Assembly (NCBI RefSeq): GCF_037976325.1
Contig: NZ_CP150265.1
Span: 262,001 to 326,000, forward strand
From: Paenibacillus sp. FSL K6-3182
GTDB taxonomy: Bacteria > Bacillota > Bacilli > Paenibacillales > Paenibacillaceae
Direction of reading: 5' to 3'
DNA: 64,000 nucleotides
In this document: positions 9,176 to 18,530 of the stretch, one piece after another
Layout of the letters: every line of letters starts with the position of its first letter
How positions within the stretch are numbered: the first letter of the stretch is position 1
Program-made: the position numbers and the translations under genes
Notes under the pieces: model-generated
The model's input: the letters and a program-made list of their open reading frames with translations, nothing else
What the model was told of the DNA's origin: nothing
Databases searched by the model: none

Positions 9176-9274
9176 GATCGCTATGTGTCTGTGCAACACA
9201 GCGCTCTCCCCACAAGGAAGGATAAACCTGTAAAACAGCGAATATTGATTCATACTTGTTGTGAGGTGGTGGAG

Positions 9275-11059
9275 GTGGACGGCAATCGCTCTATGAAGTC
9301 TACAAGTAGGAAAATAAGCATCGTGTCTATGCTGCGCAATCGGTTTGTTTTCACCTCTCTTCGCAAACGAATCATGGTGTTTCTGACCGTTGGATTTGTA
9401 GGATATGCCATCTTAATGGCGTCTGTTTCCTATAATGCGATCTACACGATGCAGCGCGATAAAATCAAGACCTCTATGGCTTTTGATCTATATCAGCAAA
9501 CGACAAAGTTGAATCAGATGTACAGTAACTTGCTACAAGTTACACAGCAGATGACACCGGAAGGTACGGTTGGCAACCTGATGGAGACGTATATCTCCAC
9601 CGCGGACACGTATAGTCAGCGTCTTCTCTCACGCGATATCGCCTACAACATTGGATTAATTACTTTTTCGAATCCGGCTATGGAGCTGGTGATGTATTAT
9701 AATCCCGCGAGCGGAAATGCTTCTTATTCGAATTTGCCGCTGCGCGGTGACTTTACGCTGCAATCTTTGCCGAGTGTCGCCGGTACCGGTGAGCTGAAAT
9801 ACCAGTCCCCGCATAAATCCCTATGCCGATTCAGCGATGATCTGGTTATGTCGGTGACAAGGGAGGTTGAATTTTCAAATGGAACGAAATTAGTTGTTTA
9901 TGTTGAAGCAAAGTCGGATATCTCCACCGTTATGAATTCGCTTACAGAAAGCTTGAGTATGCCCTATATGCTTGTTTTCACCGATACGGCGGGCTTGGTG
10001 ACCTATAGCAGCAATTCAACTGCTTTTAGTGCTGGCCAGCGTCTCAGTCTAAGCGGGCAATCGGGAGTGACGGGTGGGTATGTATGGAACCGAATGACAG
10101 GTGACTATGGCTACGGCATCACGTTGCTGCTTCCTGTCTCCTTCTACAATCACGAGCTCTATACGTGGAAAAATCATATGTACTGGATTCTCGCTATTGC
10201 TCTTCTAATGATGTTTATGCTCACACTATTATTGCGGAGGATCATTAACAAGCCATTTCGACTAATCGAGAAGGAAATGAGGACGTTTGGCAAGGGATAT
10301 ATGGGTACCAGCCAATATCATACGGGGATCGATGAATTCGATCGGCTACTCGATCAATTCAATATTATGAAGCGACAAATTCAGCAGCTAATTATGGACG
10401 TGGAGCAAAAGGAAAAGCGCCGTCATCAGCTGGAGATAGAGAAGCTAGCCTATCAAATCAACCCGCATTTTCTGATGAATACGCTCAATTCGGTACGGTG
10501 GCTGGCGGTTATGCATAAGCAGGCGGAGATTGAGAAGTTTGTTTCCTCGTTAATTTTTTTGCTGAACTATAACTTGGGTAAATCAGAGGATACGGCTACC
10601 TTCAGATCGGAAATAGAGGTCATGCGAACCTATCTGGAGCTGCAGCAGATGAGGCATGATTTTGAGGTGAAGCTGGATATTGCGGAAGGGGTTTATCTCG
10701 ATAGTCCTGTCGCGAGGTTCATTCTGCAGCCCATTGTGGAAAATGCCGTCTGTCATGGCCTTGACGATAACGGCAAGCTGGAGATCAACATCTCGGCTGA
10801 TGAAAAGGCGCAGATGGTGCGCATTATAATCCGTGATGATGGCAAAGGACTGAGTCTTGAGACGCTTGCTTTGCTGCAGCGCGACACGCCGGATCAGCAG
10901 CAGACGGGTTGGGGAATTGGACTTCGTTATGTCAGGTCTATGCTGGAATCATCTTATGGCTATAAAGCTCGTATGAGTATAGAAAGCACTCCAAATCAAG
11001 GCACAACGGTTACTTTAACCCTTCCTTTTCTCCATCATAGAAAGGAGAGAGCGATTTGA
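9275..11059 (+). CDS. YesM-type sensor histidine kinase
   Basis: About 594 residues. A membrane helix (near KRIMVFLTVGFVGYAIL) and a second (HMYWILAIALLMMFMLTLLL) flank an extracellular sensor region of about 270 residues, followed by a HAMP-like linker, a His_kinase domain with QINPHFLMNTLNSV (histidine about residue 398) and an ATPase domain with IVENAVCHG, DDGKGLS and GIGLRYV. Partner of the next gene, with a TTGA 4-base overlap. The open frame extends back to 9053, but that part crosses a terminator; GTG 9275 (after GAGG at 9263-9266) or ATG 9293 are the likely starts. It probably senses a sugar and controls the ABC genes that follow. Confidence 0.88.
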   Translation: MDGNRSMKSTSRKISIVSMLRNRFVFTSLRKRIMVFLTVGFVGYAILMASVSYNAIYTMQRDKIKTSMAFDLYQQTTKLNQMYSNLLQVTQQMTPEGTVGNLMETYISTADTYSQRLLSRDIAYNIGLITFSNPAMELVMYYNPASGNASYSNLPLRGDFTLQSLPSVAGTGELKYQSPHKSLCRFSDDLVMSVTREVEFSNGTKLVVYVEAKSDISTVMNSLTESLSMPYMLVFTDTAGLVTYSSNSTAFSAGQRLSLSGQSGVTGGYVWNRMTGDYGYGITLLLPVSFYNHELYTWKNHMYWILAIALLMMFMLTLLLRRIINKPFRLIEKEMRTFGKGYMGTSQYHTGIDEFDRLLDQFNIMKRQIQQLIMDVEQKEKRRHQLEIEKLAYQINPHFLMNTLNSVRWLAVMHKQAEIEKFVSSLIFLLNYNLGKSEDTATFRSEIEVMRTYLELQQMRHDFEVKLDIAEGVYLDSPVARFILQPIVENAVCHGLDDNGKLEINISADEKAQMVRIIIRDDGKGLSLETLALLQRDTPDQQQTGWGIGLRYVRSMLESSYGYKARMSIESTPNQGTTVTLTLPFLHHRKERAI

Positions 11060-12120
11060 TTCGTGTATTAATTGTTGATGATGACAAGCTAGCACGCAAA
11101 GGTTTGATTTCGATTATGCCTTGGTCCAATCACGATATGGTTGTTGTTGGAGAAGCGGCGAACGGCGCGAAGGCGCTGGAGTTTATGGAAAGTTATGAGG
11201 TGGACCTCATATTCGTAGATCTCTCGATGCCTGTCATGTCAGGTATGGAGCTGCTTCAAGTCACACGGCAAAGATTTCCGGACCTGCGTTCCGTTATTTT
11301 ATCTTTTCACGAAGAGTTTGAGATTGTGCAAACGGCTTATCGCATGGGTGTGCTCGATTATATTTCCAAGGTGCGCCTGGAATCAGAGGATGATGAGCAA
11401 ATATTGAAACGAATTCAGCAGAAAATGACAGGAGAAATGATACCTCTTTCTGCCAAGACTCCTGCGCAATCAGCGCCTAAACATGGCCCTGAGCAAAACC
11501 TGGAGGAAGAAGAGTGGTGCAGGCTGGAGCAGGAGTGGCGCTCACACTACTGGCTTTATAATGAATCGGTTTTTCAGCGGTTATGTAAACAGACTATAGA
11601 AGCTAAGGTTTCTTTTCGCCGTCTGGAAGGGTTATTTATGCGTGTGCTGTCACAAATTGAGCCCGTTATTCTACTCGCTGCAGAGCTCCGGTCTGATGCC
11701 GATGACGTCCGGTCTGCGGTTGAATGGATGCGCGATTACAGGAAACGTGTTTATGCGCAGGTTGCTTCATCCTCCGATTTTACCAATACGACAACCAGCA
11801 TCCTAAAGGCTGTGTTATTCATTTGCGAGAAGGCTTCAAATACACTGCATGCCGAGGACGTCGCTGATCATGTACATATGAGCCGAAGTTATTTTAGCCA
11901 ATGCTTTAAGAAGCTGACGGGTTCAACGTTTAATGAATACTTAAGACAAGAGCGGATAAGAGCGGCAGAGCGTCTGCTGTGCGAAACCAATCAGTCGATC
12001 GCCTGGGTTGCTCATGCCGTAGGCTATAACGACTCCAAATATTTCTCCCAGCTGTTCCATGAACAGACCCGTCTTTTACCCTCCGAATTTCGGGCCCAGT
12101 TCCACAAGGGGGATGAATGA
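11056..12120 (+). CDS. YesN-type response regulator, REC-AraC
   Basis: A 354-residue DNA-binding response regulator. The receiver (1-125) has VDDDKLARKG, acceptor D55 in LIFVDLSMPVMSG and a lysine in YISKVRLE; the proline that usually follows this lysine is valine here. The middle is short for the family (YesN-like proteins often exceed 500 residues). Residues about 253-350 form two AraC helix-turn-helix motifs (VADHVHMSRSYFSQCFKK and IAWVAHAVGYNDSKYFSQLF). The TTG start overlaps the kinase stop and follows AAAGGAGAGAG. Likely activator of the binding-protein and permease genes at 12288-15888. Confidence 0.9.
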   Translation: MIRVLIVDDDKLARKGLISIMPWSNHDMVVVGEAANGAKALEFMESYEVDLIFVDLSMPVMSGMELLQVTRQRFPDLRSVILSFHEEFEIVQTAYRMGVLDYISKVRLESEDDEQILKRIQQKMTGEMIPLSAKTPAQSAPKHGPEQNLEEEEWCRLEQEWRSHYWLYNESVFQRLCKQTIEAKVSFRRLEGLFMRVLSQIEPVILLAAELRSDADDVRSAVEWMRDYRKRVYAQVASSSDFTNTTTSILKAVLFICEKASNTLHAEDVADHVHMSRSYFSQCFKKLTGSTFNEYLRQERIRAAERLLCETNQSIAWVAHAVGYNDSKYFSQLFHEQTRLLPSEFRAQFHKGDE

Positions 12121-12287
12121 CTACAACGGATCGAACAAATATCTACCTTGGCCTTGTGTCTGGTGCAAAACACGGCACATCTGTCTGACTTTTTTTCCTA
12201 ACTTCCAATGTACAATGAGAAGGCAAGAAACTAAGCAGTTGCTTACGAAGTAAGAATTGCTTGGCCATTCTTTTGAGGAGGGATTAG

Positions 12288-14006
12288 ATGAAAAAGAATA
12301 TGGCATTGATGCTTTCCGTCGTATTACTTGCTCTAAGTTTGACAGCATGCTCTTCTTCCAACAATTCATCGAATAATTTGAAAGCGTCTTCAAATCCAGA
12401 CTCAAACTCTGCAAGCCCAGCACTATCGGGAGATGACCTGGCCTTCTCCAAATTTCCGAACCCTGTTGATGTCCACATCGGCATGGTGGTGGATCCGACA
12501 GACAAAACGCTGCCGGAAGGCGACAGTGTAAGCAACAACCAGTACACGCGTTACCTTAAGGAAAAGTACAACATCAATGTGATTGTGGATTGGACTGCGG
12601 CCACCGGCAACGATTTTAAGCAGAAGGTCAGCTTGACGATCGCATCGGGTAAGCTGCCAGACGGTATGGTCGTCGACGACCGCTCCTTCATGACCAAAGC
12701 GGCGAGTTCGGGACTGTTGTATGATATCACCGACATCTTCCAGCAATATCAATCTTCACAGGTGAAGGATATCATGGCAAGCACCGAAGGCCGTGCATTG
12801 GAGAATGCCAGCTACAAGGGCAAGATGGTTTCGCTCCCGAACATTACGGTGGATACCGACGGCGTTCATGTCTTATGGATTCGCAAGGACTGGCTTGATA
12901 AACTGCAGCTGCCGGTGCCGAAGACGGTGTCCGATGTCGAAAAGACGGCGAAAGCGTTTGTTGATAGCAAGCTAGGCGGGGACAAAATGATTGGTATTGC
13001 CGGTCCTTCCAAAAATACGTTCCCTTATTCTACCTTCCTCGTCTCCTCTAACAATATGGGAGGATTCGATCCGATTTTTGGCGCGATGGATGCGTATCCG
13101 GGCTACTGGCTTGACAATGGTGATGGATCGGTAACATACGGAACGACGACGGACAATACGAAAAAAACGTTGGCTTTGCTGGCTGACTGGTACAAAAAAG
13201 GGCTTATTGATCCTGAAGTAGGTACCCGTGACAACGTAGGGGATCCGATTAATGCCAATCAGGCGGGGATTTTCTTCGGCCCATGGTGGAATGGCGGCTA
13301 TGGCAACGGGGACTCCTTCAAAAACGATCCGACGGCTAACTGGCAGGCCTATCCGGTCTATTCTGACGATAACAAATGGAATGTGCATATGAAAACGACG
13401 GGCAGCACCTACACTGTTATTAGCAAAAATGCCAAACCGGATGTCGTCAAAGCCATTATGATTATGAATAATGCGCTTGTACGTGATGAAGCGACCTTTG
13501 ATTTGTCGGTTAATGTGGCTTGGTATCCGCTTCGCAACGTTATGGCCGCGGCCAATGAGACGGAATATGAGTATGCCGAGCTTCTGAAAGTACTGAAAGG
13601 CGAGACCAATCCAGAGGATTATAATAAGCCGAACAGCTTGTACAAGCTGATGTATGCGGATGCGAAAAAGGTAAAAGACGTCATTAAGCCTCCGTACGAT
13701 GATCTAAATGTCAGCAACTTCAGTACAGCTAACTTCGGAGACTTCCAGCGCTTGTACTCCATCATGATTGGTGATCGTCCGTTCACAACAATTCCAATTG
13801 ATAAAAAGGTCTTTAGCGTAACCTATAACCAAACTTCAACGATGGAAACGAAATGGGCTAACCTGAAGAAGATGGAGGATGAGACCGTTATGAAAATCAT
13901 CCTTGGCCAAGCGTCCATCGACTCTTTCGATAAATTCGTGAAGGACTGGAAGTCTCAAGGCGGAGATGAGATTACAGCGGAAGTCGCCGAGCTCTTGAAG
14001 AAGTAA
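12288..14006 (+). CDS. ABC transporter sugar-binding lipoprotein (YtcQ/LipO type)
   Basis: A 572-residue extracellular binding protein. The signal peptide ends in the lipobox SLTACSS, so it is lipid-anchored outside the membrane; a Ser/Asn-rich linker follows. Its size and the pattern LPDGMVVDDRSFMTKAASSGLLYDIT fit the large family-1 binding proteins paired with LplB/YtcP permeases. GGAGG precedes the ATG at 12288. It delivers an oligosaccharide to the two permeases that follow; the sugar is unknown. No ATPase gene is present, as usual for these systems, which share an MsmX-like ATPase encoded elsewhere. Confidence 0.9.
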   Translation: MKKNMALMLSVVLLALSLTACSSSNNSSNNLKASSNPDSNSASPALSGDDLAFSKFPNPVDVHIGMVVDPTDKTLPEGDSVSNNQYTRYLKEKYNINVIVDWTAATGNDFKQKVSLTIASGKLPDGMVVDDRSFMTKAASSGLLYDITDIFQQYQSSQVKDIMASTEGRALENASYKGKMVSLPNITVDTDGVHVLWIRKDWLDKLQLPVPKTVSDVEKTAKAFVDSKLGGDKMIGIAGPSKNTFPYSTFLVSSNNMGGFDPIFGAMDAYPGYWLDNGDGSVTYGTTTDNTKKTLALLADWYKKGLIDPEVGTRDNVGDPINANQAGIFFGPWWNGGYGNGDSFKNDPTANWQAYPVYSDDNKWNVHMKTTGSTYTVISKNAKPDVVKAIMIMNNALVRDEATFDLSVNVAWYPLRNVMAAANETEYEYAELLKVLKGETNPEDYNKPNSLYKLMYADAKKVKDVIKPPYDDLNVSNFSTANFGDFQRLYSIMIGDRPFTTIPIDKKVFSVTYNQTSTMETKWANLKKMEDETVMKIILGQASIDSFDKFVKDWKSQGGDEITAEVAELLKK

Positions 14007-14095
14007 CCGAGCATACTCTTGCAGAAGGCGCTGGCGGTTTTAAGTGCCTTTTGCAAGCTTTGTTATCCTGATAGGGAGACGGGAGGCTAGCCTTA

Positions 14096-14986
14096 GTGAG
14101 AAAATTAGGCCATCAGAAACACTATTATTTGATGCTGTTGCCGGGTATGGTCTGGCTTGTGATGTTCAGTATTGTGCCTATGTTTGGAATTCTGATGGCC
14201 TTTCAGGATTTCAATCCGGGAGCGGGGCTGCTTAAATCCGAGTGGGTGGGGCTCGAAAACTTCAAGTATATGTTTCAGCTTAATGACAGCAAGACGGTTA
14301 TCGTTAATACCTTTATCATCGCAATCGGCAAAATCGTGCTTAATCTGCTCATTCCGCTCATCTTTGCCATATTGCTAAACGAGCTTCGCAGCATGCGCTA
14401 CAAAAAGCTTGTGCAGACTGTCGTTTACCTGCCGCATTTTCTATCGTGGGTTATTATGTCAACGATTGTAATCGGAATTTTTGGCTATTATGGCGTTGTT
14501 AATACGGTTTTTGGAATGTTCGGCTTTGATCCTAAACTATTTATGGCGGATGCGGGGATATTCCGGCAGCTCATCATCGGTACTGATGTGTGGAAGGAAT
14601 TTGGTTTTAACGCAATTATATATCTTGCGGCGTTAACAGGCATTAATCTCAATCTATATGAGGCGGCCGCCATTGACGGTGCCAATCGCTGGCAGTTGAT
14701 TAGGCACGTCACGCTGCCTGCACTGTCAACCACGGTTGTCTTGCTGGGCGTCTTAAGTCTAGGCAACGTGCTGAACGCCGGATTCGATCAAGTGTATAAC
14801 CTTTATAACCCGCTTGTGTATTCAACTGGAGATATTTTGGATACATGGGTGTACCGACTGGGCTTGCAAAATCTTCAATTCTCGCTCGCGACGGCGGCAG
14901 GTTTGTTCAAGTCGGTCATTAGCTTTGTGCTGATATTCATATCCTATCGTCTGGCGTATCGCTATGCCGATTACACGGTATTCTGA
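14096..14986 (+). CDS. Sugar ABC transporter permease, LplB type
   Basis: A 296-residue inner-membrane permease with six predicted helices and the EAA loop EAAAIDGANRWQLIRHVTLP that contacts the ATPase. The N-terminus (YYLMLLPGMVWLVMFSIVPMFGILMAFQDF) is typical of LplB. The GTG start at 14096 follows GGGAGG with 10-base spacing. It forms a heterodimeric channel with the next gene, 14 bases downstream. Confidence 0.92.
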   Translation: MRKLGHQKHYYLMLLPGMVWLVMFSIVPMFGILMAFQDFNPGAGLLKSEWVGLENFKYMFQLNDSKTVIVNTFIIAIGKIVLNLLIPLIFAILLNELRSMRYKKLVQTVVYLPHFLSWVIMSTIVIGIFGYYGVVNTVFGMFGFDPKLFMADAGIFRQLIIGTDVWKEFGFNAIIYLAALTGINLNLYEAAAIDGANRWQLIRHVTLPALSTTVVLLGVLSLGNVLNAGFDQVYNLYNPLVYSTGDILDTWVYRLGLQNLQFSLATAAGLFKSVISFVLIFISYRLAYRYADYTVF

Positions 14987-15000
14987 GGGAGGGCGCTGCA

Positions 15001-15888
15001 TTGGTCAGAAATACAACGCTAGGCTCGCGGACGTTTGAAATTGCCAATATCGTCGTCCTCGGCCTTTTGCTTATTAGCTGTATTTACCCGCTTTGGTACA
15101 CCTTCTGTGTATCGATTTCTGAGAAATCCGCTGCTAATGCAGGCTTGGTTACGCTTTATCCCATTGGCTTCTCCTTGACGCCGTATAAGGAAATTATTAA
15201 TGACGCCCTCTTCTTTAACGCGTTCTGGATTTCCATTCAGCGCACCGTGCTCGGTACAGGTTTTGCTTTGCTGATGACGGTATTAATGGCTTACCCACTG
15301 GCAAGACCTAAGAGGGATTTTAAAATGCGCAATACCTTTATGTGGATTCTTGTCTTTTGCATGCTGTTTAACGGAGGATTGATTCCGTGGTATCTCACTA
15401 TTCAAAACTATCATTTAATCGATACGATTTGGGCGTTAGTACTTGGCGGAGGAGTGCCGGTATTCGACGTGATCCTGATCATGAACTTCTTCCGCAATTT
15501 GCCGAAGGAGCTGAATGAGGCGGCAGTAGTCGACGGTGCTGGTCCTTGGTCAGTGCTGTTTCGGGTATATATTCCATGCTCCTTTCCTGTTCTTGCTGCA
15601 GTAGCGTTGTTCCTTAGCGTTTATCATTGGAACGAGTTCTTCAACGGATTAGTGCTAATGAACACTGCGGCTAAATATCCGCTTCAAACCTATATCCAGC
15701 AGCTTGTCGTAAACATTCCGGTTGGCACCAATCTGACCCCTGAACAATATAAGAAGCTGTCCGAGCTGTCTAATCGAACGCTGAATGCGGCCAAGGTTTT
15801 CATAGCTATGGTGCCAATGCTGATCGTATATCCTTTCCTGCAAAAGTACTTTGTTTCCGGTATTATGCTGGGCGCGGTGAAAGAGTAA
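15001..15888 (+). CDS. Sugar ABC transporter permease, YtcP type
   Basis: A 295-residue permease with six helices and EAA motif NEAAVVDGAGPWSVLFRVYIP. It ends with the family-typical YPFLQKYFVSGIMLGAVKE. TTG start preceded by GAGGGAGG. Partner of the LplB-like protein just upstream; the unit ends at the hairpins at 15957-16034. Confidence 0.92.
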   Translation: MVRNTTLGSRTFEIANIVVLGLLLISCIYPLWYTFCVSISEKSAANAGLVTLYPIGFSLTPYKEIINDALFFNAFWISIQRTVLGTGFALLMTVLMAYPLARPKRDFKMRNTFMWILVFCMLFNGGLIPWYLTIQNYHLIDTIWALVLGGGVPVFDVILIMNFFRNLPKELNEAAVVDGAGPWSVLFRVYIPCSFPVLAAVALFLSVYHWNEFFNGLVLMNTAAKYPLQTYIQQLVVNIPVGTNLTPEQYKKLSELSNRTLNAAKVFIAMVPMLIVYPFLQKYFVSGIMLGAVKE

Positions 15889-15956
15889 GGCTGTGCCTGT
15901 GAGGAAGACGTGCCACTGGTCATTCCATTCAACGAACAGTATAAGCAGCACACTTC

Positions 15957-15990
15957 GGCGAATTATGGCTTTGCGCAGCCATGGTTCGCC
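15957..15990 (+). repeat. Dispersed hairpin element, copy 2
   Basis: GCGAATTATGGCT (15958-15970), loop TTGCGC, AGCCATGGTTCGC (15977-15989). Relative to the other copies, the inner stem changes from GTGGTT/AACCAC to ATGGCT/AGCCAT: both arms change together and pairing is kept. Confidence 0.75.
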
Positions 15991-16002
15991 ACCAATACCA
16001 TG

Positions 16003-16034
16003 AAAAAATCCGACCTTGTGAGGTCGGATTTTTT
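16003..16034. terminator. Bidirectional terminator between convergent units
   Basis: AAAAAATCCGACCT (16003-16016), loop TGTG, AGGTCGGATTTTTT (16021-16034): a perfect 14-bp stem with A and T flanks, placed between the ABC permease and the minus-strand DUF998 gene. Confidence 0.92.
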
Positions 16035-16070
16035 GATTTTTCTGTTCATGCTAGTAGGGCAAATCTGTTT

Positions 16071-16769
16071 TTATAAGCTCTGCTTGCGAAGCTTGAGCAC
16101 GTGAAATCCGACGACCAAAAGCCACCCAAGGTAGGATGCGATTAAGAATCGTCCGAATAAACCTGCAAGTACGTCAGGAGTGAACTGTCCATCTTGCGGA
16201 ATTTGAATTATAAATAGCGCCATTAAAACAAACATAATTCCGCTGCTGATTAACAGTCGTCCGCGAATGGGCCTCCAAGCTTCATTGCGTACCAATGCAA
16301 AGCTGATCAAGAGGGCGGCGACAGGCGAATAGTCGAGCGTGGCGCCAATGGCATGCATTTTACCGCTGAACGTTGCAGCATCAGGACTCAACGATATAGG
16401 GTCGGTCACAAAAATGCCTGCTATTAAGATACCTGAGACACTTAGTCCAAGAATAACGAGCCCGATATATCCCAAGACGCTACGAATCTGTGAGAAGATT
16501 GCAACTCCGGCACTTATGAGACTTACAGCGAGCAATATAAATGCAAAATGCATCATCCAGCCGAAGTTGCCTAATGCGTATTCGCTGATAAAACGCCAAG
16601 TCGGATCGAATTCAGGCTCTAAGAGGTGTAGGCAACCCAGGATCAAGATGAAAAGTAATCCAGAGACGATATACAATCGTGCGGCATTAGATGATATCGC
16701 GGATATAGGTTTTGCAATCAATAGTGGTTTAGCTAATTTCGTATTCTCTAATGGCAATAATCTCGTCAT
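16071..16769 (-). CDS. DUF998 family membrane protein
   Basis: A 232-residue protein with about six membrane helices. Features such as FDPTWRFISEYALGNFGWMMHFAF and FVTDPISLSPDAATFSGKMHAIGA are typical of the DUF998 family, whose function is unknown. Its ATG overlaps the stop of the upstream fusion gene (ATGA), so it is the third gene of an ArsR-controlled operon. Confidence 0.85.
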   Translation of the reverse strand: MTRLLPLENTKLAKPLLIAKPISAISSNAARLYIVSGLLFILILGCLHLLEPEFDPTWRFISEYALGNFGWMMHFAFILLAVSLISAGVAIFSQIRSVLGYIGLVILGLSVSGILIAGIFVTDPISLSPDAATFSGKMHAIGATLDYSPVAALLISFALVRNEAWRPIRGRLLISSGIMFVLMALFIIQIPQDGQFTPDVLAGLFGRFLIASYLGWLLVVGFHVLKLRKQSL

Positions 16770-18088
16770 TTTTCTTCTCGGACGATGTCATAATCGACAA
16801 TCGTCTTCACTAGAATGCTCGGAGCCATCACGACTGCCGAATGATCCTGTCCGGGCAGCGTTTGGGATTCAACAAAAGGCAGTAGTTCGGTAAGTGCTTT
16901 GGCTGACTCGTGAAAGAGCGGTTCGCTGTTCTCGCCTGTCATAATTAACGTGGGAACATTTACTTTCCATCGGTCGGTTGGAAGCGGTTTGCCGGATTGC
17001 GTGTCACCCATAATCATGCCATCATAGGCGATTGTGTGGGAAATGCTTTCCATCGCCTGCCAAGAAGGATCGGCTTTCATGTAGCCAATATATTCTTCCG
17101 GAATACCGAGAGCCTCCGACATGAAGTATTCGACCGCTTCGCTGCGTCTGCCTGCTTGATTTAGCGTGTTCAAATGGTGAACATATTCTGTAGGCAAGGG
17201 TTTACGGCTGCCATTAATAATGAACGGTGGTTCGTAAAGATACAGCTTCGACACCTGGTCTCCTAATCGACTCGCTGCTTCAAGAGCTAACACAGCGCCG
17301 GATGAGCTTCCAAACAGGCAAGCACTGCCGCCGGCCTTCTGGATTAGAGCCTCAATATCCTCGATTTCACGTTGGACGGAATAAGGCGCGACATCAGAGC
17401 TTTGACCGCGGCCACGGCGATCATAGTTGTAAACGGTGTAATGAGTTCCGAGCAGCTGGGCAAGCTGGGCTGCATCGCTATGGTCGGCAACAGCCGATGA
17501 TATTAGGATAACGGCAGGACCATTTCCTAGCTTTTCATATGCGATCTTTGTTCCATCCTTTGAAGTAACTGTATCCATAAGTCCTCCCGTCGACGTTTCT
17601 AAGTATTCTTCAAGTCGGTCAAATGCATCATTGAAGCCTTCAATCATACCCATTGCTTCGGCATTTTCCAATTCCTCGGCACTTGCGAATCGTGTGACGA
17701 TACTAAGCTTTGTGCCATTTGTTGTTTGCTCGAATTGAACAGTCGTTAGCATCTCGCTGTTCTCTACGACATTCCAGTCTTTGTCGGTAAACGAGTCGGT
17801 ATATACTAGTGTAAAGGGTTCAGTAACCTCTTGATAAACAGCTTTGCAGAAAGCCTCTTCCCCGATAATGTCATCTGATTTGAGACTATAACGCCAAATA
17901 CCGCCGGGTCTTACATCCATTTCAAAGACGGTGGTTGTCCATAATTTAGGGCCCCACCAACGCGTAATATGTTCCGGTTTTGTCCAACCTTCCCAAGCAA
18001 GCTTGGGAGGCAATGCTAATATCCGTTCGATGGTAAGCTCACGAAGTTCCCGGTTTTTATGGATTTTTGTTTTTGATCGCATCTTCAT
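16766..18088 (-). CDS. SRPBCC (AHSA1-like) domain fused to an alpha/beta hydrolase
   Basis: One 440-residue ORF joins two normally separate proteins. Residues 1-165 are an AHSA1/SRPBCC fold, a ligand-binding cup (IERILALPPKLAWEGWTKPEHITRWWGP, VRPGGIWRY). Residues about 172-440 are an alpha/beta hydrolase: nucleophile elbow LFGSSSGAVLALEAA, YNYDRRGRGQSS before it, and a catalytic histidine in LPGQDHSAV. At the junction (minus strand, ATG at 17578) there is GGGAGG four bases before an in-frame Met, the probable old start of the hydrolase, so a free hydrolase may also be made. Substrates unknown. AAAAGG precedes the start at 18088; ATG 18082 is an alternative. Confidence 0.85.
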   Translation of the reverse strand: MKMRSKTKIHKNRELRELTIERILALPPKLAWEGWTKPEHITRWWGPKLWTTTVFEMDVRPGGIWRYSLKSDDIIGEEAFCKAVYQEVTEPFTLVYTDSFTDKDWNVVENSEMLTTVQFEQTTNGTKLSIVTRFASAEELENAEAMGMIEGFNDAFDRLEEYLETSTGGLMDTVTSKDGTKIAYEKLGNGPAVILISSAVADHSDAAQLAQLLGTHYTVYNYDRRGRGQSSDVAPYSVQREIEDIEALIQKAGGSACLFGSSSGAVLALEAASRLGDQVSKLYLYEPPFIINGSRKPLPTEYVHHLNTLNQAGRRSEAVEYFMSEALGIPEEYIGYMKADPSWQAMESISHTIAYDGMIMGDTQSGKPLPTDRWKVNVPTLIMTGENSEPLFHESAKALTELLPFVESQTLPGQDHSAVVMAPSILVKTIVDYDIVREEK

Positions 18089-18200
18089 TCATCCTTTTTA
18101 GATCATTTTCTAGTGCGTCAAATCTATTATTCCAAATGGCTTGGTGATTTCGAACATTGCTGCGATAACGCTTGAGATAAAAGGCTAGTATTAATCCTCC
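18057..18200 (-). pseudogene. Remnant of a second ArsR-family C-terminus
   Basis: Between the ArsR stop and the fusion gene, one frame is open for 48 codons and reads LKRYRSNVRNHQAIWNN followed by RFDALENDLKRMNED. This resembles the C-terminal helix of the intact ArsR next to it (WEERLDYFEDYMLDYKKKED) and of ArsR regulators linked to SRPBCC genes in general. There is no usable start codon at its beginning. I read it as the tail of a partly deleted ArsR paralogue. It lies in the -1 frame relative to the intact ArsR, entered through A8G. Confidence 0.5.
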
Positions 18201-18523
18201 TTTTTTTTGTAGTCGAGCATATAATCCTCAAAATAATCGAGACGCTCTTCCCAAAGGATACTAAATGAGTCAAACCACGCATCCAGATCCTGAAAGGGCT
18301 TTGCTTCGAGGCTATATATTCGTTGTTGTGCCTTGTTGCGGGAGCTCACCAACCCAGCCTCGCTCAAAATACGTAGATGGCGAGACACTTGGGGTTGACC
18401 GATATTGAGCGCTTGGACGATCTCACTCACCGATCGTGGTGCTTTTTTTAATAACTCAACAATGTTAAAGCGGTTCGGCTCGGCGAGTGTAAGTAATGTT
18501 AATTGCATAGTGTTTGTGTTCAT
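18191..18523 (-). CDS. ArsR-family transcriptional repressor
   Basis: About 110 residues: a winged-helix repressor with LTLAEPNRFNIVELLKKAPRSVSEIVQALNIGQPQVSRHLRILSEAGLVSSRNKAQQRIYSLE, the ArsR core. No metal-binding cysteine pattern is visible, so it is likely of the SRPBCC-associated, non-metal type. An upstream GTG (18538) lies inside an operator palindrome; ATG at 18523 or 18508 is more likely, but none has a clear ribosome binding site. First gene of the operon with the fusion protein and DUF998. Confidence 0.88.
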   Translation of the reverse strand: MNTNTMQLTLLTLAEPNRFNIVELLKKAPRSVSEIVQALNIGQPQVSRHLRILSEAGLVSSRNKAQQRIYSLEAKPFQDLDAWFDSFSILWEERLDYFEDYMLDYKKKED

Positions 18524-18530
18524 ACATTCA

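Noticed and set aside
9053..9274. Longer N-terminus for the YesM-type kinase
   Set aside because: This part would translate through the hairpin element and terminator that end the amidohydrolase gene; later starts are better supported.
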